The notes under the pieces are model-generated. The model had not been told where the DNA came from, ran no database searches, and saw nothing but the letters and a program-made list of their open reading frames with translations. Source: Gremmenia infestans (lineage: Eukaryota > Ascomycota > Leotiomycetes > Helotiales > Hamatocanthoscyphaceae). Taken from it: 64,000 nt of DNA. The DNA lies in assembly GCA_032629725.1 (NCBI GenBank), contig JAFEVB010000001.1, forward strand, positions 1,612,001-1,676,000. Reading direction: 5' to 3'. Both the position numbers and the translations under genes were made by a program. Positions 44,562-56,478 of the stretch are shown one piece after another. Numbering within the stretch: the stretch's first letter is position 1; each line of letters opens with the position of its first letter.

Positions 44562-46769
44562 ATGTCTGCTGAACTTTCTACCCCTCTGCCATTGGTTGGT
44601 GGCAAACAGCCATCACCTCAACACCCTCTCGGTCCATTGACAGCCAGCGAGATTACTAACAGTTCGCAACTCATCAAGTCCCTATGGCCTACACAGACCA
44701 ATATCCAATTCAAGAGCATCACTCTCCAAGAGCCAAGCAAAGCTGAACTCGTACCCTTCTTGGCTGCTGAGAGGACAGCCCAGGCAACCCCCACCATTGA
44801 TAGACGAAGCTTTGTTGTTTACTATATCCGTAATACTGTGAGTATCTCGTCATTGCTAGCGGTACACCGTGCTAAGGCCAGTATAGGACAAATTACACGA
44901 AGCTATTGTAAATCTTACCCATGGCAAAGTTGAGAGCAACCTTCGGCTCGGCCCAAACGTTCACTCCAACGCGGACGGTGACGAGATGAACGCCGTGGAG
45001 AGGATAGCTCTTGAGGACGAAGGTGTGAAAGCTGAACTTGCAAAACTTCAACTTCCTGAAGGCACAGTAGTCATTAGTGACCCATGGATCTATGGTGCGT
45101 GGATACGACAGCGTGATGTCCAAGTCACTAACAATGCGTAGGATCCGATGGTATCAATGAAGGTCTATTTACCGATGCCAAACGAATGTTTCAATGCTTT
45201 CTCTATATTCGAGATCCAAAGAACTCTTCAGAAGCGGACAGTAACCATTATGCTATGCCTCTTAGCATATCCCCTGTTGTTAGCGCCGAGACGATGAAAG
45301 TCACAAGAATCGATAACTTGCCAACGGGTGTAGATGCAACCACCAAGGAGCCGTCACCGTACAAAGTCCAACCTGCGAATGAGTACATTTCTGAAGCTCA
45401 AACCCTTCGAACCGATTTGAAGCCCTTGAATGTTATCCAACCTGAAGGCGCTTCGTTCCAAATTTCAAATTTCAGTGAACAGGGTCACAATGTCAGCTGG
45501 CAAAAATGGACTTTCAAAGTTGGATTCAATCAACGTGAAGGCATGGTCCTCTATGATGTCTACTATGCTGGTCGACCCTTGTTCTATAGACTATCATTGT
45601 CAGATATGAACATTCCCTACGCCGATCCTCGTCATCCATACCATAAAAAGGCAGCATTCGACCTTGGTGATGCTGGTGCAGGTATCATGGCTAACAACCT
45701 ACAATTGGGATGCGACTGTCTCGGATCCATTCATTACCTCTCAGCCGTTCTAAACGATGACAAGGGTGAACCACTTGAAATGCCAAACGTCGTCTGTGTC
45801 CACGAACAAGATAATGGGATCGGATGGAAGCATACAAATTATCGTACTGGCCGAGCAGCTGTGGTCCGAAACAGAGAGCTCGTACTACAGTCCATCATTA
45901 CTGTTTCCAACTACGAATACATCCTCGCTTTCATCTTCAACCAGGCGGGTGATGTCATGTATGAAGTTCGAGCCACCGGTATTCTTTCCACACAACCTAT
46001 CGACGAGGGAATTTCTGTTCCCTGGGGTACGGTTGTCCACCCAGGAGTTCTCGCAGCTCACCATCAACACATCTTCTCCCTCCGAGTCGACCCGATGGTT
46101 GATGGGCCCTTGAATCGCGTGGTATATGATGAAGCACATGCCATGCCACGATCAGACTTCAACCCCCACGGCGTTGGGTACACCGTGACAGAAACGCCCA
46201 TCTCGACATCCGGCGGATACGATCTCGATGTTGATGCCAACCGAACATTCAAGATCCAAAACTCCACGGTCAAGAATCCCATCAACGGAAAATCAGTAGG
46301 CTACAAGATCATGACTCCCCCTTTCCAAAAGATGTTGGCAGACCAGGATAGTTTCCATTTCAAGCGTGCTGAATTCGCCGACCACAACATCTACGTCACT
46401 TCATACAAGGATGGCGAGTTGTATGCTGGAGGCAAATATACCAATCAATCTCGTGGTGGGACTGGTGTCCGAAGCTGGGCGGATCGGAAAGACAACGTTC
46501 TAGACGATGATATTGTTGTCTGGGTTCAATTCGGTATCAACCACATTCCCCGCATTGAGGACTTCCCCGTCATGCCTTGCGAGATCATCAAGGTACATTT
46601 GAAGCCTGTCAACTTCTTTGACAAGAACCCCGCCTTGGACGTCCCACCGAGTGAGCAGCGCTTTAACAAGAGTGTGCTGGCTAGTACGAGCCATCAGCAG
46701 GAGGCTGGAGCAGCTGTGATCGGTCAGAGTGGGGAAGTCTGCTGCGTGAAAGAGGCGAGCAAATTGTAA
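44562..46769 (+). CDS. peroxisomal copper amine oxidase
   Basis: The three exons are 44562-44837, 44887-45094 and 45142-46769 with introns of 49 and 47 bp, giving 703 residues. It oxidises primary amines to aldehydes, H2O2 and ammonia. The topaquinone precursor tyrosine is Tyr419 in TVSNYEY. AAFDLGDAGAG holds the catalytic-base aspartate region. HHQHIFSLRVDP supplies two copper-binding histidines, and the third is in QFGINHIPRIEDFPVMP. The protein ends in SKL, a canonical type-1 peroxisomal targeting signal, which suits an H2O2-producing enzyme. Length and domain order (N2, N3, catalytic) are normal for fungal members. It would let the fungus use amines as a nitrogen source. The MFS transporter gene follows on the same strand about 1 kb away, which may or may not be functional. 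Confidence 0.95.
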
Positions 46770-47790
46770 AGCAAGACCAGGTTTTCTAATTGGGCCAGCA
46801 CGGGTTAGTGTTTGGGTTTCAGGCGTTCGGGAGAGAACTGTAGGAGAATGGCTAGCTAGTGTAGCTCAAAGTCATGTAGAAATATTGTTCACTCCATCGC
46901 TGCCGCATTTGTGAACTTGGCTGTTTCACGGAGGACTTGACGGGCTCTCATCAAGGTAAAAATAACCGCTAATATTCAGTGTGTCATTAGAAATGCCATG
47001 AATGATGATGAAAAATTCGAAATTTTCCTAACGACAATGAAATCTTTAATTATAATAGTCTCAAGTATATCTTACCAACCAACATCTTAGTTTAACGCAG
47101 TTACCAAATATGAGTTCCTCCTGATCTGATTTAATGTACATCGTTACATTATACCTCTCATCACCAGACTCGAAAATTGAGGTAATTGGACCCTTGGACC
47201 GAGACGAGAGCAGAACGAACTTCGAAGCCGGCCGGCTAAGCGGCACTATAGCCTTGCCCTGCTCCTGAGAGAACCCCCCAATCACTATCGTCTTCCTCTT
47301 CAGAGATCGACAGACAGCTCTTACTCCGTAAAGCTCACTAATCTAGACGGACTTCATCCCCCGGGAATAAATGTGTCAGCGAATGAATACAGTGAGTGCC
47401 CAAGTTGACATGATTAGTAACCACGCCTTTCTCATTGCGTGCGTGCGGGTGGGCGTGCGGGCAACCCCGCCATGCATGCAGCGCAGCTCCGGAGTTACAA
47501 TATACGTTCATTTACCAGTACTAGGTTTAGCTTAGCTTTAGAGTCATATTCATTCATTCTTTCAACTCTGGTTTCTCTTCTCTAATCTCCCCGTCTTGCA
47601 ACGAACGCCGTGTTGCCATTTTTCTCTCTCTCGAGAGATAGAAACGCGCGCGGAAATAGAATTTTATATTATACTGTGAGTGTGTAATTCCCGAAACTAT
47701 CTATATCTTAAGGTATCCCACTTTAACTTGAATCTCTACAGTCAACAAAAATTGCTTCGATAGCGAGTGGCAGTTTAATGCTCGTTCAAC
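46770..47790. other. intergenic region
   Basis: This is the 3' flank of the amine oxidase and promoter of the transporter. A GCGTGCGTGCGGGTGGGCGTGCGGG-like GC patch lies at about 47438-47462. I see no gene. Confidence 0.5.
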
Positions 47791-49426
47791 ATGGTTGAAA
47801 CACAAGCTATCAGCGGCACCCAAGACCCTTTAGCTGACACGCTTCAAAGGGGTGTCGAAATCCAGACGATCAATTCAGATTCAGATGACGAGGAAGGGCA
47901 AGGAGAACGTCCAGCGAAAGATGATAGATTTTTAAGCTTGACTGAGAAGGGCGACATTGAAGCCTACCCCGTTCCTAATAATGAGATTTATGGGAAGAAG
48001 GAAACGGCTGTGACGAGGACAAGCACGAAGAGTAGTTGGAAAGATCCTGGACCACCTCCTGATGGAGGCATGAGTGCGTGGGCACAAGGTATGGCATTCT
48101 GAAATTTGAGCAGCCTGCATAGTTCAGGTGAATTATACAGAGAGATCCTTCAACTGACCGTCTCAGCCATCTTTGGGCATCTGGTAGTAATGAATACCTG
48201 GTAATACCCATCATCAAAATCACCTATGCAATCTGACATGATTCTCTCAGGGGCTTCATCAACTCTTTCGGCGTCTTCCAAACATACTACGTAGAAGCGC
48301 TTGGTCGACCGCCATCTGATATTTCCTGGATAGGCTCCTTCCAAGTCTTCCTCCTCTTCTTCATCGGCACGTTCACTGGACGACTCACAGACGCTGGATA
48401 CTTCCGGCCCGTATTCCTCTTCGGCTCATTCGCCGGTGTCTTCGGTGTCTTTATGGCGTCTCTATCTACCAAATACTGGCAGCTGTTCCTCGCTCAAGGA
48501 GTATGTTGCGGTCTTGGAAACGGATCTTTGTTCTGCCCCTCGTTGACAATTCTGAGCACGTATTTTAGCAAGAAGAGAAGTCTAGCTATTGGGATTGCGG
48601 CGGCGGGGAGTGCGACGGGAGGAATGATCTTCCCTGCGATGGTGCAGCAGCTTTTGCCCAGAGTTGGGTTTGCGTGGACTATGAGAGCATTGGGATTTGT
48701 CCAGCTTGGATGTTTGATCGTTTGCAATATTGGGATTAGACCTCGTGTGCCTCCGAGAAGGACCGGCGAGCTGGTGGACTGGGTTTCGTTCAAGGAAGTG
48801 CCGTATGTGCTTTTTGCCATTGGCATGTTCTTTGTAAGTGACACTGTTACCTTCAGAAGGGAAACTTCGCTGACACGGAATAGAACTTCTGGGGTGTCTA
48901 CTTCGCATTCTACTATCTTGGTTCTTTCGCTCGCAACATTATCGGCTTGCCTTATACCGAATCTATCAACCTCCTCATAGTCCTAAATGGGGTGGGAGTC
49001 GTGGGACGTATCGTGCCCAACTATCTTGCAGATCGGTATTCGGGTCCTTTGAATACCCTTATCCCAGTAGTCATTGTCACTTCCGTATTGTGTTTCTGTT
49101 GGATTGCTGTCTCCTCCAGAGGGGGTCTATATGCTTGGGCAGTAATATATGGGATTGTTGGAGCTGCGATTCAAAGCTTGTTCCCGGCGACATTGAGCAG
49201 CTTGACCACGGACTTGAGAAAGGCTGGTGTGAGGATGGGTCAAGTCTTTACCATCGTAAGCTTTGCGGTATTGACGGGCCCGCCTATTGCTGGAGAGCTA
49301 ATTCAAAGAAAGGGGGGCGACTTTGAATATGCGCAGATCTTTGCGGGGTTGGCTTTGTTCATTGGCTGTCTTTTCCTCCTCGCGGCGAGGTGGATAAGGA
49401 GTAAACATCTGAGAGTGAAGATGTAA
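47791..49426 (+). CDS. MFS transporter, monocarboxylate/riboflavin (MCH) type
   Basis: The four exons are 47791-48088, 48167-48200, 48251-48833 and 48884-49426; the introns are 78, 50 and 50 bp and phases agree, giving 485 residues. A hydrophilic acidic N-terminus of about 90 residues ends in the PPPDGGMSAWAQ signature that precedes helix 1 in monocarboxylate-permease-like fungal proteins. WGFINSFGVFQTYYVE, GVCCGLGNGSLFCPSLTILSTYFSKKRSLAIGIAAAGSATGGMIFPAMVQ and NGVGVVGRIVPNYLADRY follow, with about 12 membrane segments. The second exon is just 34 nt. It acts in the plasma membrane. Substrates in this family include monocarboxylates and riboflavin, and none can be read from sequence alone. Confidence 0.9.
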
Positions 49427-50097
49427 AAGTTATTTAGAGGCGTAAAGAGAAGATCTTGATAACTATACATACCTATACCATACTGAGCCTCTGCCCCGCG
49501 GGGGTGAGATTTAGAACATTCTGATGCGCAAAGGGAGTTTTGTTACTAGGTTTTCAGGGGTTAGTTTTAGGCGGCGCTGTGGGCCTGGACGCCCCCACCA
49601 CTAGAGGTATTTTCATCTCAAGAATTTCCACACTTTTCTTCCAAAAGTCTCGAGCTCTCGTATTAATTGCCGTCTAAAAACCAAAGTTTTGATTTCAATT
49701 CATGCAAAAGTGCGGCCCAGGTTTGTTTCGTTTCAAATATATCCACCCTACCCAGGCTTTCTAGGCTTCTCCCAGATGCCCATTCGCTGGTAGGCCTCGG
49801 GCTGTGTAGTGGATGGAGTGCTGTGCCACATCCAACCGCAGGCCCCATATACTGTGGAAGGTATATAGGCATCAATAGTGTCTCGTCGCGTGTTGCCATT
49901 TCTGTCCATTTGTCAGTCTCGGAGTGGATCAGACATAGAATTCTCTTCCGTAGTGTAAGGGTGGTTGATATTTCGCGCAGTCCACATCACAACCCAAAGA
50001 CTATTGCTAACCATCACGCAACTAAACCTTCAAGGTTTGCTTCCCTCCCCTCTATCCCCAAAGTCGCTTGAGCTCACTATATTCTCTTCTACGGCAG
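49427..50097. other. intergenic region
   Basis: I see no supportable gene. A GGCGGCGCTG..GGACGCC inverted patch lies at about 49571-49592, and CT-rich leader sequence precedes 50098. Confidence 0.5.
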
Positions 50098-50640
50098 ATG
50101 GTTCAACGCGCATCTGAAGCCCAGGCCAAGGCATGGGCTGCCCTCCCCTCTCGCACCGAGATGGCAATTCGCCGCATCTCCTCCATCTTCCTCATGGGCG
50201 CGCTCCTCACAATCCTGACCCCCTTCCGTCCCTTCTCCTGGATCATTCCCACCGACGGCCCCGAACTCCTCGACGCCTTCCTCGCCCCAGTCCTCATCAT
50301 CGGGGCACTGTTCTTCCAGTGGCGGATCGCCGGGGTCATTGCTCCTTTCACAGTCGAAATCCTGGACAATGTCTTTATCTACAAGCAAGACAACTACTGG
50401 CCATTGGCATTCTTCCAGGTGGTCTTGGCTGTTGCTGTTGGATATGGTCAGAACGAGATCTGCAGACGCTTTGCCGCAGTTGGATCGGTTGCGGGCCTTT
50501 GGTTGGTTGGTTGGTTCTGCACTCCATTGAGTTATAAGTTGGAGGCTTGGGAGCATTTGAAGTGGGTTTGGACGTGGATGGCGTTCGAACAGGGAACACG
50601 GCTCATGCAGGGTGCTCGTGGAGGCAGAAGACGTTATTAA
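50098..50640 (+). CDS. small multi-pass membrane protein, unknown function
   Basis: This is an intronless frame of 180 residues starting at the first ATG; extension to 50068 would require a TTG start. A basic/Ala-rich N-terminus leads into at least four hydrophobic segments: FLMGALLTILTPF, LLDAFLAPVLIIGALFF, WPLAFFQVVLAVAVGYG and VAGLWLVGWF. It ends in a basic tail, GARGGRRRY. Codon use is strongly GC-rich at third positions in the first half. I do not recognise the family. The even amino-acid composition and long open frame argue for a real gene. Confidence 0.65.
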   Translation: MVQRASEAQAKAWAALPSRTEMAIRRISSIFLMGALLTILTPFRPFSWIIPTDGPELLDAFLAPVLIIGALFFQWRIAGVIAPFTVEILDNVFIYKQDNYWPLAFFQVVLAVAVGYGQNEICRRFAAVGSVAGLWLVGWFCTPLSYKLEAWEHLKWVWTWMAFEQGTRLMQGARGGRRRY

Positions 50641-51110
50641 ATGTGTTGACACAGTGGATGGAACGAATTATGAAGGATTGTTAGTTTGGTATTGAAATGG
50701 GAGGACTCATGTTGAAGGCAAGTAATGATACGCCACAGGATCTTCCAGGGACACCACCCGATTGACGGAAGTTGGATGAAAAGCTTGTTTGTTTGATTTC
50801 ACGGGGCCTGTCTACCCCTCATGTTTCTCTGCCGATCTAATAAACTCAATGTGTACATTTCATGCTAGTCTGCAATCTTTCTATATTGGTCATTTAAGTT
50901 CCTTTCACTAATCTTACATGTTTCTCGTGGTTCTTTATGAACTTAATCCGTAGTGTCTTCTGGTAGCACTGGAACTGTTGCATGTAAATTTCGCTCTTCG
51001 CTCCACATGACCTCTGGCCCTATGAAGTATCAAGATTCGAGTCATCAACAATTTCGAGGACGGTCGTTAGGTATAAAAATGCAAATATCGTTTCAACCTC
51101 TCCTGTGTAT
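50641..51110. other. intergenic region between convergent genes
   Basis: These are the 3' flanks of the small membrane protein gene and the oxygenase gene. I see nothing else. Confidence 0.5.
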
Positions 51111-52416
51111 TTATTTCCGGTATTTAACCAGCTCCGGAATAGTATCCGCAATCTTGTGAAACCCAATCATGGTTTCCTTGTACATCTGCAAGAAATCTCA
51201 GCAACTACTCCACTCTGCAAGAAGAATAGAGACTGACCTGACCCGCTGTCAAAGGAGCATGTGAAGCAACATGTCCATCTTTCATAAGTTCCTTGATTGG
51301 CTTTACAAATAATCAGCTAGTCCGTGATTTCTATTCCTCAGGGGCAGCTCACCTCAATCACAGTTTCGTAGTTTGCACTAAAGAAGAATGGCACCGAATA
51401 TCGCTCTTGTCCCGAGTAGTTCAAAACTCGATGTAAAGTAGAAACATAGAGATCGTTGGACCAGGCCTGAAGTTGGTCTCCAACGTTTACGATGAAGCAA
51501 CCTTTCTTTGGCGGTGCGGAGATCCAGTAGCCATCTCGGCGCATTACTTCCAAGGCTCGAACTTCGCCGGCAGCTAGAATAGTGAAAACTGGTAGTCTTG
51601 GCATTAGCTCTCTTTTATTACTTTTAATATTACCCTTACATTCAGCATCAGTGTGAGCACTGTGTCCCAAATTCCCACTCTTCGGTTCCTGTGGCGGATA
51701 ATGAGCAACCAGAGCACTGCAGCCAGGATGCGTCAAGACGGAATCAAAATGCGTTTGCAGGCCAAGAGAAAGTGCAACATTCCTCGCCATCACACGGCAG
51801 AACGCACGCATGGTGCGGTAATATTCGGATAGATGAGCTTCTAAGCCTGGCAGTTGCTTGGGCCATGGATTCTCTCCCCGCATATATGGACCTAAAAACA
51901 TGTCTTCCGGATCATCGTTTAATTTGCTGTCGTGCCCCCAGTCAAAAGCTTCATTCGCATCTGGTAATCATCAGCGAGTACCTGATGAGAATGCAGATAC
52001 ACCTACTCCCTCCCATCCGACCCCGCCGTCCCCGCCCCATACAGAGGCGTATACCCCCTATAATGGGGCGTATTATCTATGTAAACCTCCATCTTCTCCT
52101 CAAACCTCAGATCAAAGAACTTCTTTCCCCACTCAAACACCCCATCAACTAGCTCCTGCGGAATGCCATGGTTCTGCACGTAAAAGAAGCCAATGTTGAT
52201 GCATGCCTCGCGGATTTCGGCGGCTACTGCTTTGCGGGCTTCTAGATTAGGAGAGAAGATGTTGGAGACATCGATTACGGGAATGCTGTTACTATCGGCA
52301 GAGATGTTCAGGGCATGTTCGGAAAGGATAGTAGTTGTGCCATAGTTTCCGCCTGCTTTTTGAGACTTGCCCCATTCGGGGACTGGGGTTAAGGATTCAG
52401 TTGTCAAATATCCCAT
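51111..52416 (-). CDS. 2-oxoglutarate/Fe(II)-dependent oxygenase (IPNS-like)
   Basis: The five exons are 52416-52007, 51926-51640, 51588-51353, 51300-51238 and 51185-51111, giving 356 residues. The N-terminal DIOX_N part is NSIPVIDVSNIF, REACINIGFFYVQNHGIP and HYRGYTPLYG. The catalytic jelly roll has Fe ligands H and D in LGHSAHTDAEF and a second H in LHRVLNYSGQERYSVPFFF, with R-x-S for 2-oxoglutarate. Members hydroxylate, desaturate or cyclise small molecules in secondary metabolism. The first intron is uncertain. The in-frame GT..AG solution (51927-52006, 80 bp) skips a stretch reading NEAFDWGHDS that looks conserved; the better-looking acceptor at 51961 puts it out of frame by one base. 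The gene may therefore carry a 1-bp defect, or the conserved stretch is dispensable. Confidence 0.8.
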
Positions 52417-53601
52417 GATGGCGAGAGCAGTTGGGTTAGAACTTGGAAGAAAGGAATGGGAGATGGTGTCGCTGTAGCTTCCATGCCAAAACAAAGGTGG
52501 GACCACCAACGAGGGCTGAAAAGTTATATCCCACTTTTGTATTATTCGGATTCATCTCGACGGTATTACGCGCTCTTGGGAACAGTATGTTTGTTTGAAA
52601 CCACGCAATGGCATTCCCCCGCGAAAAGACTATCTTATAATGACTTGTAAACTTTAGGATTTATTAGGCTTGTTTGACTAACCTTCTCCCGCGCGCCTTC
52701 TAGTAACAGCGCTTATTTCACTAAGATCTTAAAGATACGATTGATACCATACTCTCGAAAACATTAGAATTATCCTCCACACTCTTGATAAAGGTGGTCA
52801 TTGAATAATACTACTACTACGTATGGCTGCCGTCTAGGTGGGGTAGAATATACTAGTCCCTCCTTAGAAATGTGATTATTTTGGCAGCTTTGAAGCATCT
52901 CTAAGTCTACTCTACAGTTATAGAGTGAGTGCTTGCTCTCACTTATACTAAAACTTTAAGCTTCTTAGTAGGAAATTGTCATGACTAGTAGAGGCGTCAA
53001 GAAGATGGTTTCGGGCACTAAATCTGCATGAAATGATCCAATCTTGCGGTAGATCGGACACTTTATATACGCCGCGTCAAAAATAAAAGTAGATTGGACG
53101 GGAAGAGCCTACTAGAACCTGGTTGTGGAAAGACCGTCATAGATTCAGGTATTGGAGAGTGAAGGAGAAAGGAGAAGGAAAGGGAAATAAGAATGAGATT
53201 AGGTTCAAAGGGGAGCATCGTATACATATAGTACCCCCCAACAACCCCCTGTAATACACGCTCAGATCATAAACACGCATGTCATTTTCTATTCTAAAAC
53301 GTACAATATGGAAACTCTAAACCGGATCTTCCATTCCATTCAGATTTGTGCTGGTACTAACTAGTCTAGTCTTGTGTTAATTGAGTATTTATCCATTCAT
53401 TCATTGTTTTTACTGTATTACTGTATTCTCACATTTATATCCGAAGCTTTCCCCTGCCCTCCCCTCCCCTCCCCTCCACCACTTTCCCATCCCATCTATC
53501 CCATCATACATCCGACCGCCCGCCCACCCACCATTCTCCCGACTTCTCGCCGACGACATCGCCGTTATTTACACGCTGCACCATCAAAACACGCGGTACC
53601 T
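52417..53601. other. divergent intergenic region
   Basis: This contains the promoters of the oxygenase (leftward) and the Zn2Cys6 factor (rightward). A CCCTCCCCTCCCCTCCC-type tract at about 53457-53477 lies about 130 bp upstream of the factor's start. I see no gene. Confidence 0.5.
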
Positions 53602-56051
53602 ATGTCTGCCTTCACCCCGCCCGATAACAGCTATCCTACCCATCCAAACATCAACGGTCCAGGGGGTTCTTCAGCCAGTGGTAATGAGGGGCTGCCGATT
53701 CATCATCAACAGCATCAGCAGCAGCATCAACATCAGCAGCAACAGCAACAACACCATGGCCTCCTCCCACTTCCATACACTTACGATGGCCAACCCCAGC
53801 ATCAACCTCAGCAGCACCCGCACCCAATGCAGCTGCAGTACGGGAACAATAATGGACACATGAATGGCCAGGGCCATGTAGATGATGGTCAGCAGATGGC
53901 GCAAGCACAGGCGCAGGCGCAAGCACAAGCTGCTGGGTCTGGCACAAGCACTGGTGGAGAAGGACCAAAGGGCAATCGTTTGCGCAAAGCATGCGACTCT
54001 TGCAGCATCCGCAAAGTCAAGGTACAGTAACAATTGGCAGCTTCACAGCATAGCTCCGCATAATATACTAACTCACGCGCAGTGCGATGAGGCTGGCCCA
54101 CCATGCAAAGCCTGCGCTGCCCTCGACATCCCATGCACCTTCGACCGACCCAGCCGACGTCGAGGGCCTCCCAATCGCCATGCTGAAGCTATCAAGAAGC
54201 GCAGACTCGATTCCCCTTCGATGACCGGCGGCACTTTCTCCTCTCCCACATCTCCCAATAATGTTGCTGCGACATTGGCATCCTTCTCTTCCCACGCCGT
54301 CCTCAATGCCGAATCCATATGCCCCTTCTCCACCCTCGAACTTCTTGTCGACGATTACTTCACCTACATACATCCTCTTGTCCCGTTCCCCCACGAGCCG
54401 TCATTCAGAGCAGCATTTAGGGCAAGAGAAGACCTAAACAACCCACCTTTCTTGTCGTTATTGGCAGCCATGATTGGATCGTTAGTCGCATCGTTCCCCC
54501 GGAACCCAAGAATACATCTCAAGGCACAGCATCGCGAGAACTTGTTCCCCAATTCAATCAGCCTGATTGAGCGTTGTCACAAGGTTGCCGTTGAATCTCG
54601 AGGCGCTGGGTACCTGGACAAGCAGCTCAATGTCTACGATGCAGCTACGAGCTACTTGCTTGGTCTATCACATGCATACACTTTCAAATGGAAGAGCTGC
54701 AGGCTGTATTTTGGAGAGACTTTAACCATCCTGAGGGTAGTGGGTGCGCATAAGGTCCAGGATAATATGTCTGTTGGTGCTCTGCCAACAGCGTTCGGTG
54801 CAGGTCCAGAGAGTGGATTCGAGGAACTCCCCCAAGCAGTCGACTACGTCAAGCAGGAAATCGGTAGGAGGATATTTTGGATCATGTTTCTCGCTGTCAG
54901 GTGCGTACTCTATGATAACCTCCAGATCTGACACTATCCGCTACATACTGACAATCCCTAGATCAATGCAGCAGCTTGGAGCTAGCTTCGGTGAACTTCT
55001 AATTCCTCCCCCTACTCCTAATGAACCGTACCCTCCATACCCGGTTGAAGTTGACGACGAATATATCTATCTCGAGAGGATTGATCAACAACCTGCGGGT
55101 ATTGTATCAAAGCTCACGGGCTTCAACTTAGCTTGTGAAATCTACATGACAGTTACACCACTAGCTACAATGGAGATGGCGTATGGTATTGACGAGGTGT
55201 TTGATTTCAACAGACAGAAGAAGATCCTGGAAGAATGCTTGCGATCGGCTAAGAAGATCCTGGTTGGTGTACCCAAAGAGCTAGTGTTGATGCAACCGAA
55301 TGCCTCGGGCGATGGCTTTAGTATTCCTGAGCGCCGATACTTCCCTCCTATCCATGAATACCCCGGCATTAGGTCAAACGGTGTCGAGGCATTACCATGG
55401 CTACAAGATGCCTCTGACGCACGGAGACAGCTTCAGTACGAGATTCAAAAGGCCAACATATATGCCAGTCAACTGGGCACTCGTTCCTACATTGTTGAGA
55501 AGTACTTGAATCTTCACGAATCCCACGAGCGCATGAAAGACAATTCCAGCACTCCACCGTCGGTTGCCAATTTTCCTAGTACAATGGCCACTGGCTTGGA
55601 CGGTATGCTTCCAAAGCAATCCCCAGGCATCAATTACGACAGAACGGAGTCGATCGTAGCAGCTGAGCGAGAGAATATTGTAAAGGACTTGTTGCAGGTG
55701 CTGGGGGCTATCAGCCAGGTCAACATGGAGCCAAATGGTGGCAGCTTTGTACATCTCTCCCATCAATTTCCCGAACAATTGCTAACAATGTTCCAGATCA
55801 ACAAAATCCGTCAGATTGCATCAACCCTGATCGATACTCCACAGAACCGCAAGGGGCCGCTCGCGGTGAAGACCGAAGAGTATTTGGGCAAATTTCTCGA
55901 AGTTTTGATGAAGCTAGAGCGAATCAGCCCCGCGATCAAGACTGAGTCTGGCGATGTCGATGAGGAAGAAGAGCTGCGTAATTGGGCTGATCTGCGGGAG
56001 GCCCAGATGCAATTCATGCAAGCTGGAGGATTCATGAATGCGATTGGGTAA
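53602..56051 (+). CDS. Zn2Cys6 fungal-specific transcription factor
   Basis: The three exons are 53602-54021, 54083-54900 and 54962-56051 with two 61-bp introns; phases agree, giving 775 residues. Residues 33-130 are His/Gln-rich, then (Gln-Ala) repeats. The zinc cluster is complete: C131, C134, C141, C148, C151 and C158 with C-x2-C-x6-C-x6-C-x2-C-x6-C spacing, and the first intron falls exactly before C141. FDRPSRRRGPPNRHAEAIKKRRLD follows, a linker with a bipartite nuclear signal. The MHR domain begins at about 220 with CPFSTLELLVDDYFTYIHPLVPFPHEPSF and ends in a long C-terminus. The RRRGPPNRHAEA linker is shared with sugar-metabolism C6 regulators as I recall them, but I cannot name the target genes. 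It works in the nucleus. It is not in a tight cluster. Confidence 0.92.
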
Positions 56052-56478
56052 GAGTTCTAGCTAGGAAGCTATTTTACGACAATCTTTGGGGTTTGGCAGG
56101 CGTTACACGTGTACATCTCATGGATGAGAGCATACAAGGGAGGGGTCATTATTGAGGAGCCAACTTTTCGAGTTGCTGTATTTTTGTTGTATGAGTAACC
56201 ACAATGTGCATACCTAGCTAGAGCTGCTTAGCGCTAGACAAAATATGAAAAGGAAAATGTCAAGTCGAGTGATTCGGTCTTTAGGTGCACAACTAAGTAA
56301 AGTCATAAGTCATAAGTCTATATATATATGCTGATCGAACGCTAACGACAAGTCTACTGTATCTTCAATAGTATACCCGGGATATTCAAGTACGTATAGA
56401 TGTCGCCGAACCATTTCTAAACCTAAATCCTCAAACCTAAACCCTCGACCATCAAAGCTCAAAGCATCGATATTGCTC
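56052..56478. other. intergenic region between convergent genes
   Basis: These are the 3' flanks of the Zn2Cys6 gene and the proline-rich gene. A TATATATATA step lies at about 56319-56328. I see nothing else. Confidence 0.5.
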
